Assembly (NCBI GenBank): GCA_965204295.1
Contig: OZ241973.1
Location: forward strand, 1,798,001 to 1,862,000
Source: JAWKWH01 sp965204295
GTDB taxonomy: Bacteria > Pseudomonadota > Alphaproteobacteria > Rhizobiales > Rhizobiaceae
Reading direction: 5' to 3'
Length of the DNA stretch: 64,000 nt
Shown: piece by piece, positions 18,403 through 27,273 of the stretch
Numbering within the stretch: position 1 is the stretch's first letter
How the letters are laid out: every line of letters starts with the position of its first letter
Translations under genes and position numbers: made by a program
The notes under the pieces: model-generated
Databases searched by the model: none
Told to the model about the DNA's origin: nothing
What the model saw: the letters and a program-made list of their open reading frames with translations, nothing else

Positions 18403-19131
18403 TCACCCTTTGTAACGAATGTGCAAAGTCGCTGAATACTGGTCGCGCAGTTTAACCCATTCCATCGGATAGGAGAGACCGTCCTCATCGCGCCCTTTGG
18501 CGGTCATGTCGAGCAAATTGTAGGCGGAATTGAAGATGTCCAGGCCGCGGCTGAAGGTGGAATAGGTGTGATAGACCGAGCCGTCGTTTTCCCTGGTAAA
18601 ACAGCTTACGCCCGGCGCCTCAGCGGACGAAAATGCCGATGTTCCAAAATTGTAATTGTCGGAACCGCTTTCGATGTCCTCCCTGCTGAACGAAACGTTG
18701 AAATCGGAACGCCCGGACGAAACCCATGGGAATCGCCATCCCATGCGTTTCCGAAAGGCAAGCAGCGTATCAAGCGGAGCGCGCGATACCGCAACGAGTC
18801 TCGTATTCCGCTGATGCAGATGTTCGCCGATGCCATTGTAGTTGTCGGCCCAGAACGAGCAGCTCTTGCAACCCGCCTCCCAATCGGGGCCATACATGAA
18901 ATGATAGATGACAAGCTGGCCGCAGCCGTCAAACAGGTCGCCGAGATTTTGCTCGCCTTGTTCGGTATCGAACCGATACTCCTTTTCAATCTTCACTCTC
19001 GGCAAATCGCGCCGCGCTGCCGAGAGTGTGTCGCGCTCTCTCGTAAATGTCTTTTCTTTTTCAAGAAATTCCTTTCGAGCGGCGAGCCATTCGCCGCGAG
19101 AAACCGTTCGTTGTGCCTTCATGGCGGTCAC
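18403..19131 (-). CDS. DUF899 family thioredoxin-like protein
   Basis: 242 aa (an internal ATG at 19122 is also possible). It has the DUF899 pattern: SRGEWLAARKEFLEKEKTFTRERD at the N-terminus, LPRVKIEKEYRF, the thioredoxin-fold core LVIYHFMYGPDWEAGCKSCSFWADNYN with a CKSC pair (about residues 88-91), RAPLDTLLAFRKRMGWRFPW and the C-terminal HTYSTFSRGLDIFNSAYNLLDMT. These proteins belong to the peroxiredoxin/AhpC-like superfamily; biochemical role unknown. It is convergent in position with the flavin oxidoreductase gene on the same strand, 84 bp upstream of it. Confidence 0.85.
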   Translation of the reverse strand: MTAMKAQRTVSRGEWLAARKEFLEKEKTFTRERDTLSAARRDLPRVKIEKEYRFDTEQGEQNLGDLFDGCGQLVIYHFMYGPDWEAGCKSCSFWADNYNGIGEHLHQRNTRLVAVSRAPLDTLLAFRKRMGWRFPWVSSGRSDFNVSFSREDIESGSDNYNFGTSAFSSAEAPGVSCFTRENDGSVYHTYSTFSRGLDIFNSAYNLLDMTAKGRDEDGLSYPMEWVKLRDQYSATLHIRYKG

Positions 19132-19384
19132 TCCCTTGCTGGTGTCCTGTTTATATCAAGACGTTTGATCTTGACGAAATCAGACATTCAAAATAAATAT
19201 CCCCGCGCCGGGAGAAGACCATCGTTCAATCCGACGCCCGCAAATTCTCCGCATCCTGCGTGCTTGGCGGGCAGATTTACCGCGGTGCGTGGCGTGTGGA
19301 ACACAACGGAAAAAAGGCGCGTGACGATTGCCGCCGCATATGCGAGATACCGCCCGAGACGCGACTTAACCGGGTGATCGTTCG

Positions 19385-19819
19385 ATGAACGGAATAATTC
19401 GATCCGCCGCCATGGCGGCCATTTCGGCTTGTTTGCTCGTGGCGACTTCGATAGCCGCCATGACCGAAACCGTCATTTCCGCCAGAGAGGCGTTTCATGG
19501 CGTTAACAGCGGAACGATCATGCTTGTCGACATCCGCTCGCGCAAGGAATGGCGGCAAACGGGCATTGCTTCAGTGGCGCTGCCGCTGTCCATGCACGAA
19601 TCCGGGTTTCTGAAGGGCATCAATCGTCTTCAGGCCGAAAATCCAGGCAAACGGATCGCGCTGATTTGTGCGGTCGGCGGTCGGACCGCCTATATGAGCG
19701 AACTTTTGACTAGGCGTGGATTCGAGAACATCGCCGATGTCGCGGAAGGCATGTTCGGCGGACCAAACGGGACCGGTTGGATACCGTCCAGCCTGCCGGT
19801 GAAGCTGTGGGAAGAATAG
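19385..19819 (+). CDS. Secreted rhodanese-like domain protein
   Basis: 144 aa. The N-terminus MNGIIRSAAMAAISACLLVATSIAA is a signal peptide, placing the domain in the periplasm. The single rhodanese domain has LVDIRSRKEWRQTGI, the active-site loop ICAVGGRTAYM with the catalytic-type cysteine at about residue 98, and GFENIADVAEGMFGG. Single-domain rhodaneses carry persulfide sulfur; the partner is unknown. No operon partner is evident, since HyuA starts 101 bp downstream. Confidence 0.82.
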   Translation: MNGIIRSAAMAAISACLLVATSIAAMTETVISAREAFHGVNSGTIMLVDIRSRKEWRQTGIASVALPLSMHESGFLKGINRLQAENPGKRIALICAVGGRTAYMSELLTRRGFENIADVAEGMFGGPNGTGWIPSSLPVKLWEE

Positions 19820-19920
19820 ACAAATTGCCTGTCCTGTCAGGCGCTATCTGGTGAACCTGCGAAAAACTATGGTGCGTTTGCTCCTTTTCGCCGGCATCAG
19901 TTGCGGGTAGAGCGCTTTCC

Positions 19921-21969
19921 ATGTTGAAGCGCAGCGAAATCCGGGCCGGGCCGAAAACCGTCTCGAATGGCGCGGGCGGCCTGCTTCTGGGGATCGATAC
20001 CGGCGGCACCTATACCGACGCCGTCATTTTCAGTAAAGAACTGGGCGTTGTTGCAAAAGCAAAATCGCTGACCACCCGTCATGATTTATCAATCGGGATC
20101 GCCGGCGCGGCGCAATCGGTCATCAAGGACGCCGGCATTGGCCCCGAACGGATCGGCCTGGTATCCATGTCGACAACTTTGGCGACAAACGCGCTGGTGG
20201 AAGGTCAGGGCGGGCGTGTCGCTCTGGTGATGATCGGTTTTGACAAAGGCGACATCGGGCGGGCGGATCTTCAAAAGGCTCTTGGCGACGATCCGGTCGT
20301 ATTTTGCCAGGGCGGCCATGACGTTCACGGCAATGCGAAAATGCTGGAACTGGAATCCCTTGGCTCATCATTGCATCAGCTCGCCATGCAGGTGAGTGGA
20401 TTCGCCGTCGCCGCACAATTCTCGGTACGAAATCCCGCCCATGAAATCGCTGCGCGCGATATGATTCGTTCGACAACCGGTTTGCCGGTCACCTGCAGTC
20501 ATAAACTGTCGGCGAAACTCGGCGGTCCGCGTCGCGCGCTGACGACTCTGCTGAACGCCCGCCTCGTTCCGATGATCGCCCGGCTTGTCACGTCGACCCG
20601 GCGGTTTCTTGAGCGGGCGAGAATCAATGCACCATTGCTGGTCGTTCGCGGCGACGGCGCGCTCATCTCAAGCGATCTGGCTATGGAAAGACCGATTGAG
20701 ACAATTCTGTCCGGCCCGGCCGCAAGCATCGTCGGCGCCTTTCACCTTACCGGATCGGATAATGCGCTCATATCCGACATTGGCGGCACAACGACCGACG
20801 TGGCAATCCTTGAAAACGGCAAGCCGCGCCTGGATCCCGACGGTGCGGTTGTCGGTGGATTTCGCACGATGGTCGAAGCGGTTGCGATGCGGACTTACGG
20901 ACTTGGCGGCGATTCCGAGGTCCGGATTGAGGATGGCGCGCTTGATCCGGCCATTTTGCTGGGGCCGCGAAGGCTGGTTCCTCTTTCTCTCGCCGCGGAC
21001 AAAAACCCGCCGGAAATCGTCAATCACCTCGAACGGCAGGCGAAGGCATCCAATCCCGGAAGACTAGATGGTTTGTTTGCGGTAAGGACCGGTTTGCCGG
21101 ACCTGCATGCCGCCGGGCTCACGGCCGCGGAAGCCAGGCTTTATACCACTATCGACAATGCGCCCCGACCGCTGGATCAAATTCTGGCTTCAAACGCGCA
21201 AATGGCAACGGTTTTGCGTCTGGTCTCGCGCGGACTGGTTCATGTAATCGGTTTTACGCCCTCCGACGCCGCGCATGTGCTTGACCGGCAAGGCAATTGG
21301 AACCGCAAGGCGGCCATTCTTGGCGCTCACTTGTTCTTCCGACGGAAAAACGGTCGCGGACAGCCCGTTGCCGACGGCCCCGAAGACATTAGTGCGAAAA
21401 TCCTGAGAGCTGTTACCCGCAGATCGGCGGAGGTGATTTTCCAGACCGCATTTGAGGAAGACGGACTTGACGGTTCAGCAATGCTGACAAGCCCCCTCGT
21501 GCAACGGGCGCTCAATCAGGCAAATGGCATCGTGAACGGCAAGTTTGCCCTCGATCGTCCGGTGATAGGATTGGGCGCTTCCGCGACACTCCACTATGCC
21601 GGTCTCAGCGAATTGACCGGGGTCGATTGCATCATTCCCGGCGATGCCGATGTCGCAAATGCCGTCGGGGCCGTGGCGGGACAGGTGAAAGTATCGGTGA
21701 CGGCTACGATCAGCCGGCCTGCGGAGGACCGGTTCCGGGTTTCCGCCGGAGAGCAGGTACGCGATTTCGCATCGGAATCGGATGCGATAGCGTATGCGGA
21801 AGAACATTTGCGTGAGCTTGTCCTTCGGAAGGCCGGAGCGGCGGGAACGGATTCGGCGCAGGTGGAGTTGTTTCCGGATATCAAATCGGCGACGATTGAA
21901 GGCCAGCGAATGTTCATCGAGGCGCGATTGACTGTCGTGGCGATCGGAAGGCCACGCATTGCGGCTTAG
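19921..21969 (+). CDS. Hydantoinase/oxoprolinase A-family protein (HyuA-like)
   Basis: 682 aa. N-terminal region LLLGIDTGGTYTDAVIF is the hallmark of Hydant_A_N, and STTLATNALVEGQGGRVALV, ILSGPAASIVGAFHLTG and ALISDIGGTTTDVAILENG are the ASKHA-fold phosphate-binding motifs of the Hydantoinase_A domain. The family comprises ATP-dependent hydantoinases, 5-oxoprolinases and acetone carboxylase subunits. Normally HyuA is followed by HyuB; here malate synthase follows instead, so the partner subunit is not in the window. The ATG at 19921 lacks a strong ribosome-binding site; the domain proper begins near residue 20, so a later start is possible. Substrate unknown. Confidence 0.82.
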   Translation: MLKRSEIRAGPKTVSNGAGGLLLGIDTGGTYTDAVIFSKELGVVAKAKSLTTRHDLSIGIAGAAQSVIKDAGIGPERIGLVSMSTTLATNALVEGQGGRVALVMIGFDKGDIGRADLQKALGDDPVVFCQGGHDVHGNAKMLELESLGSSLHQLAMQVSGFAVAAQFSVRNPAHEIAARDMIRSTTGLPVTCSHKLSAKLGGPRRALTTLLNARLVPMIARLVTSTRRFLERARINAPLLVVRGDGALISSDLAMERPIETILSGPAASIVGAFHLTGSDNALISDIGGTTTDVAILENGKPRLDPDGAVVGGFRTMVEAVAMRTYGLGGDSEVRIEDGALDPAILLGPRRLVPLSLAADKNPPEIVNHLERQAKASNPGRLDGLFAVRTGLPDLHAAGLTAAEARLYTTIDNAPRPLDQILASNAQMATVLRLVSRGLVHVIGFTPSDAAHVLDRQGNWNRKAAILGAHLFFRRKNGRGQPVADGPEDISAKILRAVTRRSAEVIFQTAFEEDGLDGSAMLTSPLVQRALNQANGIVNGKFALDRPVIGLGASATLHYAGLSELTGVDCIIPGDADVANAVGAVAGQVKVSVTATISRPAEDRFRVSAGEQVRDFASESDAIAYAEEHLRELVLRKAGAAGTDSAQVELFPDIKSATIEGQRMFIEARLTVVAIGRPRIAA

Positions 21970-22320
21970 AGCGGCCCACTTTCAAATGAGCGCGGTTTCG
22001 GTTGGATTTTCGTGCATTTCAAAAGCCTCCGGCCCGGGTGTCCTTCCCACCTCCAACGTGTCGAAATCCCCGCATGATTCTCGCATCGCAGTAAACTCCT
22101 TGCCGGGATGAAAATTCCGCCCATCAAACCGCTTCCACTTGAACGTGAACCGCTCCGGGTTGCGGAAAATATGGCGGCAGCCGCATTTTCGAAACTTCCG
22201 GTACTGAAAAACGGTCCAAATTGATACTTTGGTCGATTGACTGCGGCCATCCGTTCGTGTTGTTACGTCCCGATCAATTGCTGCACCGCAGCATCTCAAT
22301 CGTCAATTCGGGGGACATGC
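21970..22320. promoter_or_regulatory. Upstream region of glcB with a possible operator dyad
   Basis: No gene is seen in these 351 bp; ORFs on the minus strand are unconvincing. A perfect 6-bp inverted repeat TGCTGC-ACC-GCAGCA lies at 22279-22293, about 28 bp before the malate synthase ATG, where a repressor or activator could act on glcB. A Shine-Dalgarno-like GGGGG precedes the ATG. The binding protein is unknown; the dyad may be chance in GC-rich DNA. Confidence 0.3.
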
Positions 22321-24483
22321 ATGGTCGGCCGCATCAATATCGACGGATTGTCCATTGACAAGGGTTTGTTTGATTTTGTGGTCGACGAGGTCATACCCGG
22401 CACCGGAATCGATCCGCGGAATTTTTGGCGGGGATTTGCCGCGATCGTTCACGACCTCGCCCCGGGGAACCGGTCGCTGCTGGCAAGGCGCAACGTGTTG
22501 CAGGCGAGGATTGACGAATGGCACAAGGAACACGGCTCGCCGATTGATCCCGCCGCCTACAAATCCTTTCTTGAGGAGATCGGCTATATCGTCCCCGAAG
22601 GGCTGGCGTTCTTGGTGAACACCTGCTGCGTGGATCCTGAAATAGCCAGGATCGCGGGACCGCAACTGGTGGTTCCAATCACCAATGCGCGCTATGCCCT
22701 CAATGCGGCAAACGCACGATGGGGTTCGCTCTACGATGCGCTCTATGGGACCGACGCCGTTTCCGAAGACGACGGTGCCGACCGAGGCGGAAGTTATAAT
22801 CCGGTACGCGGCGAGCGGGTGATCAAATGGGCGCGCGATTTTCTGGATGGCTCGGCGCCGCTGGAAAATGCCAGCTGGTCGGATGCCGTTTCGATCTCGA
22901 CAGCCGGCGGACCGCTTACCGTTGAAACCGCCAATGGTCCGGCCATTTTGGTCGAAAGCGGTCAATTCGCGGGCTACGGAGGCGAACCTGCGACGCCATC
23001 TTCGATCCTGCTGTCCGGAAACGGTCTGCATATCGAGATCGTGGTCGGCCGCGATCATCCGATCGGCAAGGACGACAAGGCGGGGATAGCCGATGTCATC
23101 CTTGAATCGGCGTTGACCACGATTCAGGACTGCGAGGATTCGGTCGCCGCCGTGGATGCGGAAGACAAGATCGTGGCCTACAGGAATTGGCTCGGCTTGA
23201 TGCGCGGCGACCTGCAGGAGGAGGTCACCAAGGGATCAAGGACATTCATTCGGTCGCTCAATCCGGATCGCGCGTATGTCGGACCGGACGGCACATCGTT
23301 CACGCTGCCCGGAAGGGCGCTGTTGCTTGTGCGCAATGTCGGTCATCTGATGACCAATCCCGCCATCCTCCATGAGGGCGGCGAAATCCCGGAAGGCATT
23401 ATGGACGCCGTCATCACCTCGATGATTGCGCTGCATGATGTCGGGCCGAACGGATTGCGCAAGAACAGCCGGGCCGGGTCGATCTACATCGTCAAACCGA
23501 AGATGCACGGTCCGGAGGAAGTGGCGTTTGCGACCGGGATATTCGGTCGGGTGGAGGCATTGCTCGCGCTGAAACCCAACACGATCAAAATGGGAATAAT
23601 GGACGAGGAGCGGCGAACGACGGTCAATCTCAAGGAGTGTATCCGCGCGGCACGCGAACGCGTCGTCTTTATCAATACCGGCTTTCTTGATCGCACCGGC
23701 GACGAGATTCACACGTCAATGGAAGCCGGCCCGATGATGCGCAAGGCGGACATGAAACAGGCATCATGGATCAAGGCTTACGAAGACCGGAATATCGATA
23801 TCGGGCTGGAATGCGGACTTGCCGGACACGCCCAGATCGGTAAAGGCATGTGGGCGATGCCGGATATGATGGCTGCGATGCTGGAACAGAAGATCGGCCA
23901 TCCCGAAGCGGGCGCCAGCACCGCCTGGGTGCCTTCACCGACGGCGGCCACATTGCATGCGACCCACTATCACCGGGTCGATGTCGCAGAGGTACAGCAA
24001 AAATTGAAGTCGCGCGGCAGAGCAAGCCTCGACGACATCCTCGCCATTCCGCTCTCACCCAATCCCGACTGGTCGCCGGAGGATATTCAACTCGAACTTG
24101 ACAATAACGCCCAGGGCATAATCGGTTATGTGGTTCGATGGGTGGATCAGGGTATCGGTTGTTCCAAGGTTCCGGACATCAACGATGTCGGTTTGATGGA
24201 AGATCGCGCGACGCTGCGCATATCCGCCCAGCAAATCGCCAATTGGCTGCGTCACGGTGTCTGCACCGCCTTTCAGGTCATGGAGACCATGAAACGGATG
24301 GCTGCCGTGGTCGACGGCCAGAATGCCGGCGATCCGGCCTACCGGCCGATGGCCCCGGACTTCGGGAATTCGCTGGCGTTTCAGGCTGCCTGCGAACTGG
24401 TGTTTCGCGGTGGCGGACAGCCGAGCGGTTACACCGAACCGTTGCTCCATGAATACCGCTTGCGGCTGAAAGCCGAAGCGTAG
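22321..24483 (+). CDS. glcB: Malate synthase G
   Basis: 720 aa, the usual length of the G-type enzyme. Condenses glyoxylate with acetyl-CoA to malate in the glyoxylate or glycolate pathway (cytoplasm, Mg-dependent). Start chosen at the ATG of MVGRINIDGLSIDKGLFDFV, which follows GGGGGACATGC; the in-frame extension to 22237 does not look like the family. Seen: ITNARYALNAANARWGSLYDALYGTDAVSE, ADVILESALTTIQDCEDSVAAVDAEDKI, YNPVRGERVIKWARDFLD, SIYIVKPKMHGPEEVAF, GIMDEERRTTVNLKECI, FINTGFLDRTGDEIHTSMEAG and GIGCSKVPDINDVGLMEDRATLRISAQ. No glcDEF or isocitrate lyase gene is adjacent. Confidence 0.95.
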   Translation: MVGRINIDGLSIDKGLFDFVVDEVIPGTGIDPRNFWRGFAAIVHDLAPGNRSLLARRNVLQARIDEWHKEHGSPIDPAAYKSFLEEIGYIVPEGLAFLVNTCCVDPEIARIAGPQLVVPITNARYALNAANARWGSLYDALYGTDAVSEDDGADRGGSYNPVRGERVIKWARDFLDGSAPLENASWSDAVSISTAGGPLTVETANGPAILVESGQFAGYGGEPATPSSILLSGNGLHIEIVVGRDHPIGKDDKAGIADVILESALTTIQDCEDSVAAVDAEDKIVAYRNWLGLMRGDLQEEVTKGSRTFIRSLNPDRAYVGPDGTSFTLPGRALLLVRNVGHLMTNPAILHEGGEIPEGIMDAVITSMIALHDVGPNGLRKNSRAGSIYIVKPKMHGPEEVAFATGIFGRVEALLALKPNTIKMGIMDEERRTTVNLKECIRAARERVVFINTGFLDRTGDEIHTSMEAGPMMRKADMKQASWIKAYEDRNIDIGLECGLAGHAQIGKGMWAMPDMMAAMLEQKIGHPEAGASTAWVPSPTAATLHATHYHRVDVAEVQQKLKSRGRASLDDILAIPLSPNPDWSPEDIQLELDNNAQGIIGYVVRWVDQGIGCSKVPDINDVGLMEDRATLRISAQQIANWLRHGVCTAFQVMETMKRMAAVVDGQNAGDPAYRPMAPDFGNSLAFQAACELVFRGGGQPSGYTEPLLHEYRLRLKAEA

Positions 24484-24536
24484 CTGGATGGTCTGAACAT
24501 TGCCGTTGCGCGCCTGTTCTTGTAGATGATGCGCCT

Positions 24537-25214
24537 ATGAATGTGTTGGCGATAGATACCGCTGCAAGCTTCTGCGCCGCATGCATTTTTGATGCCGCGG
24601 CGGATCAGGTTCTGGCGAGCATATCGATCGATATCGGAAAGGGTCATGTCGAGGAACTGATGCCGGTTGTCGCGGCGGTGCTTGAAACCGCCGGCTGTGG
24701 ATATGCCGATCTGAAAAAAATTGCCGTCAGCACGGGGCCGGGTTCGTTTACCGGCGTTCGCGTCGGGGTCGCAGCGGCCAGAGGGTTCGCTCTGGCCCTG
24801 CAAATTCCCGCGGTCGGGGTATCCACGCTCGAAGCCATCGCCGCCGAGGCGCGGCGGCGGCGGCCAAATAGACCTGTGCTCGTCGGGCTGGATGCGCGCC
24901 GTGAGGAAATCCATCTGGCGGTCCTTGACGAGACGGGTGAATACATTGTTGAGCCCCGAATCGCGACACTCTCCAGAGCCGTATCCATCGCGCGCGAAAC
25001 CGGGGCGGTACTGGCCGGAACAGCGGCGCCCGCGCTGTCCGGAGCCGCCGCTTCGCCCTTCGACATCGGTCCTGTATCAGCTACCGCCGGTATCCAGACA
25101 ATTGCCCGATTGGGAGCATTTGCCGAACCGCGGGATCTGCCGAAGCCGATGTATCTCAGGCCGCCGGACGCCAAGCCGCAAATCGGCTTCGCTGTCGAGA
25201 GGGTCAAGGAATAA
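24537..25214 (+). CDS. tsaB: tRNA threonylcarbamoyladenosine biosynthesis protein TsaB
   Basis: 225 aa ASKHA-fold protein. TsaB partners TsaD and TsaE to place the t6A modification at position 37 of ANN-decoding tRNAs (cytoplasm). Seen: N-terminal MNVLAIDTAASFCAACIF, the helix GHVEELMPVVAAVLETA, and the GPGSFTGVRVGVAAARGFAL motif. It heads the string with rimI (47 bp downstream), miaB and phoH, an arrangement common in Hyphomicrobiales, and no tsaD is present in the window. The start at 24537 is the natural family start. Confidence 0.93.
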   Translation: MNVLAIDTAASFCAACIFDAAADQVLASISIDIGKGHVEELMPVVAAVLETAGCGYADLKKIAVSTGPGSFTGVRVGVAAARGFALALQIPAVGVSTLEAIAAEARRRRPNRPVLVGLDARREEIHLAVLDETGEYIVEPRIATLSRAVSIARETGAVLAGTAAPALSGAAASPFDIGPVSATAGIQTIARLGAFAEPRDLPKPMYLRPPDAKPQIGFAVERVKE

Positions 25215-25260
25215 TGGCGCTTCGGGAGATATTCGCGCGGCCGGCCGTACCATCGAGCCC

Positions 25261-25702
25261 ATGCGCGTTGAGGATGCGGAGGTGGCCGCACGACTGCATA
25301 TGGAAGGGTTTGGAAGAGCGTGGAGCGATGGAGAATTCGCCGCTCTGCTGTCGCAGGATCTGGTGTTCGGATTTGTGGCCAGACCGCAAGGCAGGCCCGG
25401 CAAGGCGGATGGATTTGTTCTGACCAGACTTGCGGCCGGAGAGGCGGAAATACTGACGATTACAGTCGCCAGGCCAAGGCGGGGACGGGGTATTGGCAGG
25501 GCGCTGATGGACGCAGTCCTGCGGCGCCTGCACTCCGAACAGGCAAAGGAACTGTTTTTGGAAATCGGTCCGGGCAAATGATCGCGCCATCGCGCTTTAT
25601 CGCCGCCTTGGATTTGAGGAAGTCGCACGAAGACCTTCCTATTATGGACCGGATAATTCCAGGGATGGAACAGCTGTTGTGATGCGGCTGGGCCTCGGTT
25701 AG
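25261..25702 (+). pseudogene. rimI: Ribosomal protein S18 alanine N-acetyltransferase RimI, one-base frameshift
   Basis: GNAT protein directly after tsaB. The first frame gives MRVEDAEVAARLHMEGFGRAW, LAAGEAEILTITVARPRRGRG and LFLEIGPGK and then hits a TGA at 25579-25581. Skipping one base of the AAA run at 25576-25578 continues the family sequence as NDRAIALYRRLGFEEVARRP, SYYGPD and VVMRLGLG, ending at TAG 25700-25702. RimI acetylates the N-terminus of ribosomal protein S18; loss is usually tolerated. The lesion is a single extra A in a short homopolymer, so it may be a real mutation or a sequence error. Confidence 0.8.
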
Positions 25703-25839
25703 CGCAAATTCATGATCGAAAGACACGCGCCAAGGTGCGTGACATCATGGTCGCCGCACCTGGAAATCCCGCAAACGAGCATCGGCGAATTGACCCGCCC
25801 GGCTTGTGCTTCAACGCAATTTGGCGCTAAGAGCCCAAA

Positions 25840-27273
25840 ATGAGCGCAGATCAGATCGCATTGAACCGGTCCCCGTCGCAAACGGTCGACGATCAGCCCG
25901 CATCTGGGGCGCTAAAAAAGATTTATGTGAAGACCTATGGCTGCCAGATGAATGTCTATGACAGTCAGCGCATGAGCGACGCGCTTGGTGCGGAAGGTTA
26001 TCAATCGACCGACAGCGCCGAGGATGCCGATCTTGTCTTGCTGAATACCTGCCACATTCGCGAGAAGGCGGCGGAAAAAGTATATTCCGAACTTGGCCGG
26101 ATTCGGCGATTGAAGGCCAGGCGTTCCGATCAGGGCAGGAAAACCGTGGTGGGTGTCGCCGGATGCGTCGCCCAGGCTGAAGGATCGGAGATCATCGCTC
26201 GCGCCCCCGTTGTCGATCTGGTGGTGGGGCCGCAGACTTATCACCGCCTGCCCGAAATCGTCCGGCGCGCTAGATCGGGCGAGCGCGTCGTCGATACCGA
26301 ATACGCGGTTGACGACAAATTCGACCATCTTCCCTCGCCAGAGCGAAATGCAATCCGCAAACGGGGTTTCACGTCCTTCATCACCGTTCAGGAGGGGTGT
26401 GACAAGTTCTGCACATTTTGCGTGGTGCCCTACACGCGTGGATCGGAAGTTTCGCGACCCGTGGCGAAGATCGCGGCCGAAGCCGAAAGGCTGGCGTCAG
26501 CCGGCGTTCGCGAGATCACGTTGCTCGGCCAGAATGTCAATGCGTGGCGCAGCCCTGGCGAAGACGGGCGCGAATGGGGATTGGGTGAATTTCTGTTTCG
26601 GCTGGCGAAGATCGAAGGCCTCGACCGGTTGCGCTACACCACCAGTCATCCGCGTGACATGGACGATGGTTTGATTGCGGCGCATCGCGACATTCCGCAG
26701 TTGATGCCGTATTTGCATCTGCCCGTGCAGGCGGGATCGGATCGCATCCTGAAGGCGATGAACAGGCGTCACACCGCCGGGGAATATCTTCGGTTAGTTG
26801 ACAAAATCCGCAATGCGCGCCCGGATATCGCCCTGTCCGGCGACTTTATCGTTGGATTTCCGGGCGAAACGGACGAAGATTTCGAGGCCACCGTGTCGGT
26901 CATCCGCGAGGTGGGGTATGCGCAGGCATACTCGTTCAAATACAGTCCCCGCCCGGGAACGCCCGGCGCCGACATGGACGGCCAGGTTGCGGATGAGGTG
27001 AAGAACGAACGGCTTCAACGTCTACAGGCCTTGCTCAATGAGCAGCAGACGCAATTCATGCGTGGATTGGTCGGCACAAGGATCGACGTGCTGCTGGAAA
27101 AGCCTGGCCGCAACCCCGGGCAACTGGTCGGCCGCTCGCCCTGGCTCCAGCCCGTGATCGTGGACGGAAAATCTGGCGGGATAGGCGAGATAATCGACGT
27201 TCGAATCGTTGAAGCCGGCGTAAACAGCCTGTTCGGAGAGGGTGCAAATCCGGATCAGGCCGGGGAGATGTGA
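25840..27273 (+). CDS. miaB: tRNA-2-methylthio-N6-dimethylallyladenosine synthase MiaB
   Basis: 477 aa radical-SAM methylthiotransferase acting on i6A37 of tRNAs. N-terminal UPF0004 domain: YVKTYGCQMNVYDSQRM, LVLLNTCHIREKAAEKV and VGVAGCVAQAEG hold the auxiliary cluster cysteines. The radical SAM site is QEGCDKFCTFCVVPYTRG (CX3CX2C). Also seen: LGQNVNAWRS, RLRYTTSHPRDM, YLHLPVQAGSDRILKAMNRRH, FIVGFPGETDEDFE, AYSFKYSPRPGTPGA, and a TRAM domain with the segment LLEKPGRNPGQLVGRSPWLQ. The stop TGA directly abuts the TTG start of phoH, suggesting coupled translation. Confidence 0.95.
   Translation: MSADQIALNRSPSQTVDDQPASGALKKIYVKTYGCQMNVYDSQRMSDALGAEGYQSTDSAEDADLVLLNTCHIREKAAEKVYSELGRIRRLKARRSDQGRKTVVGVAGCVAQAEGSEIIARAPVVDLVVGPQTYHRLPEIVRRARSGERVVDTEYAVDDKFDHLPSPERNAIRKRGFTSFITVQEGCDKFCTFCVVPYTRGSEVSRPVAKIAAEAERLASAGVREITLLGQNVNAWRSPGEDGREWGLGEFLFRLAKIEGLDRLRYTTSHPRDMDDGLIAAHRDIPQLMPYLHLPVQAGSDRILKAMNRRHTAGEYLRLVDKIRNARPDIALSGDFIVGFPGETDEDFEATVSVIREVGYAQAYSFKYSPRPGTPGADMDGQVADEVKNERLQRLQALLNEQQTQFMRGLVGTRIDVLLEKPGRNPGQLVGRSPWLQPVIVDGKSGGIGEIIDVRIVEAGVNSLFGEGANPDQAGEM

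Noticed and set aside
16159..18435. 758-aa ORF on the plus strand opposite the flavin oxidoreductase
   Set aside because: It is the antisense shadow of a GC-rich gene whose minus-strand frame has clear motifs (FMN barrel, 4Fe-4S, GGGVAG). The antisense protein has no recognisable motif.
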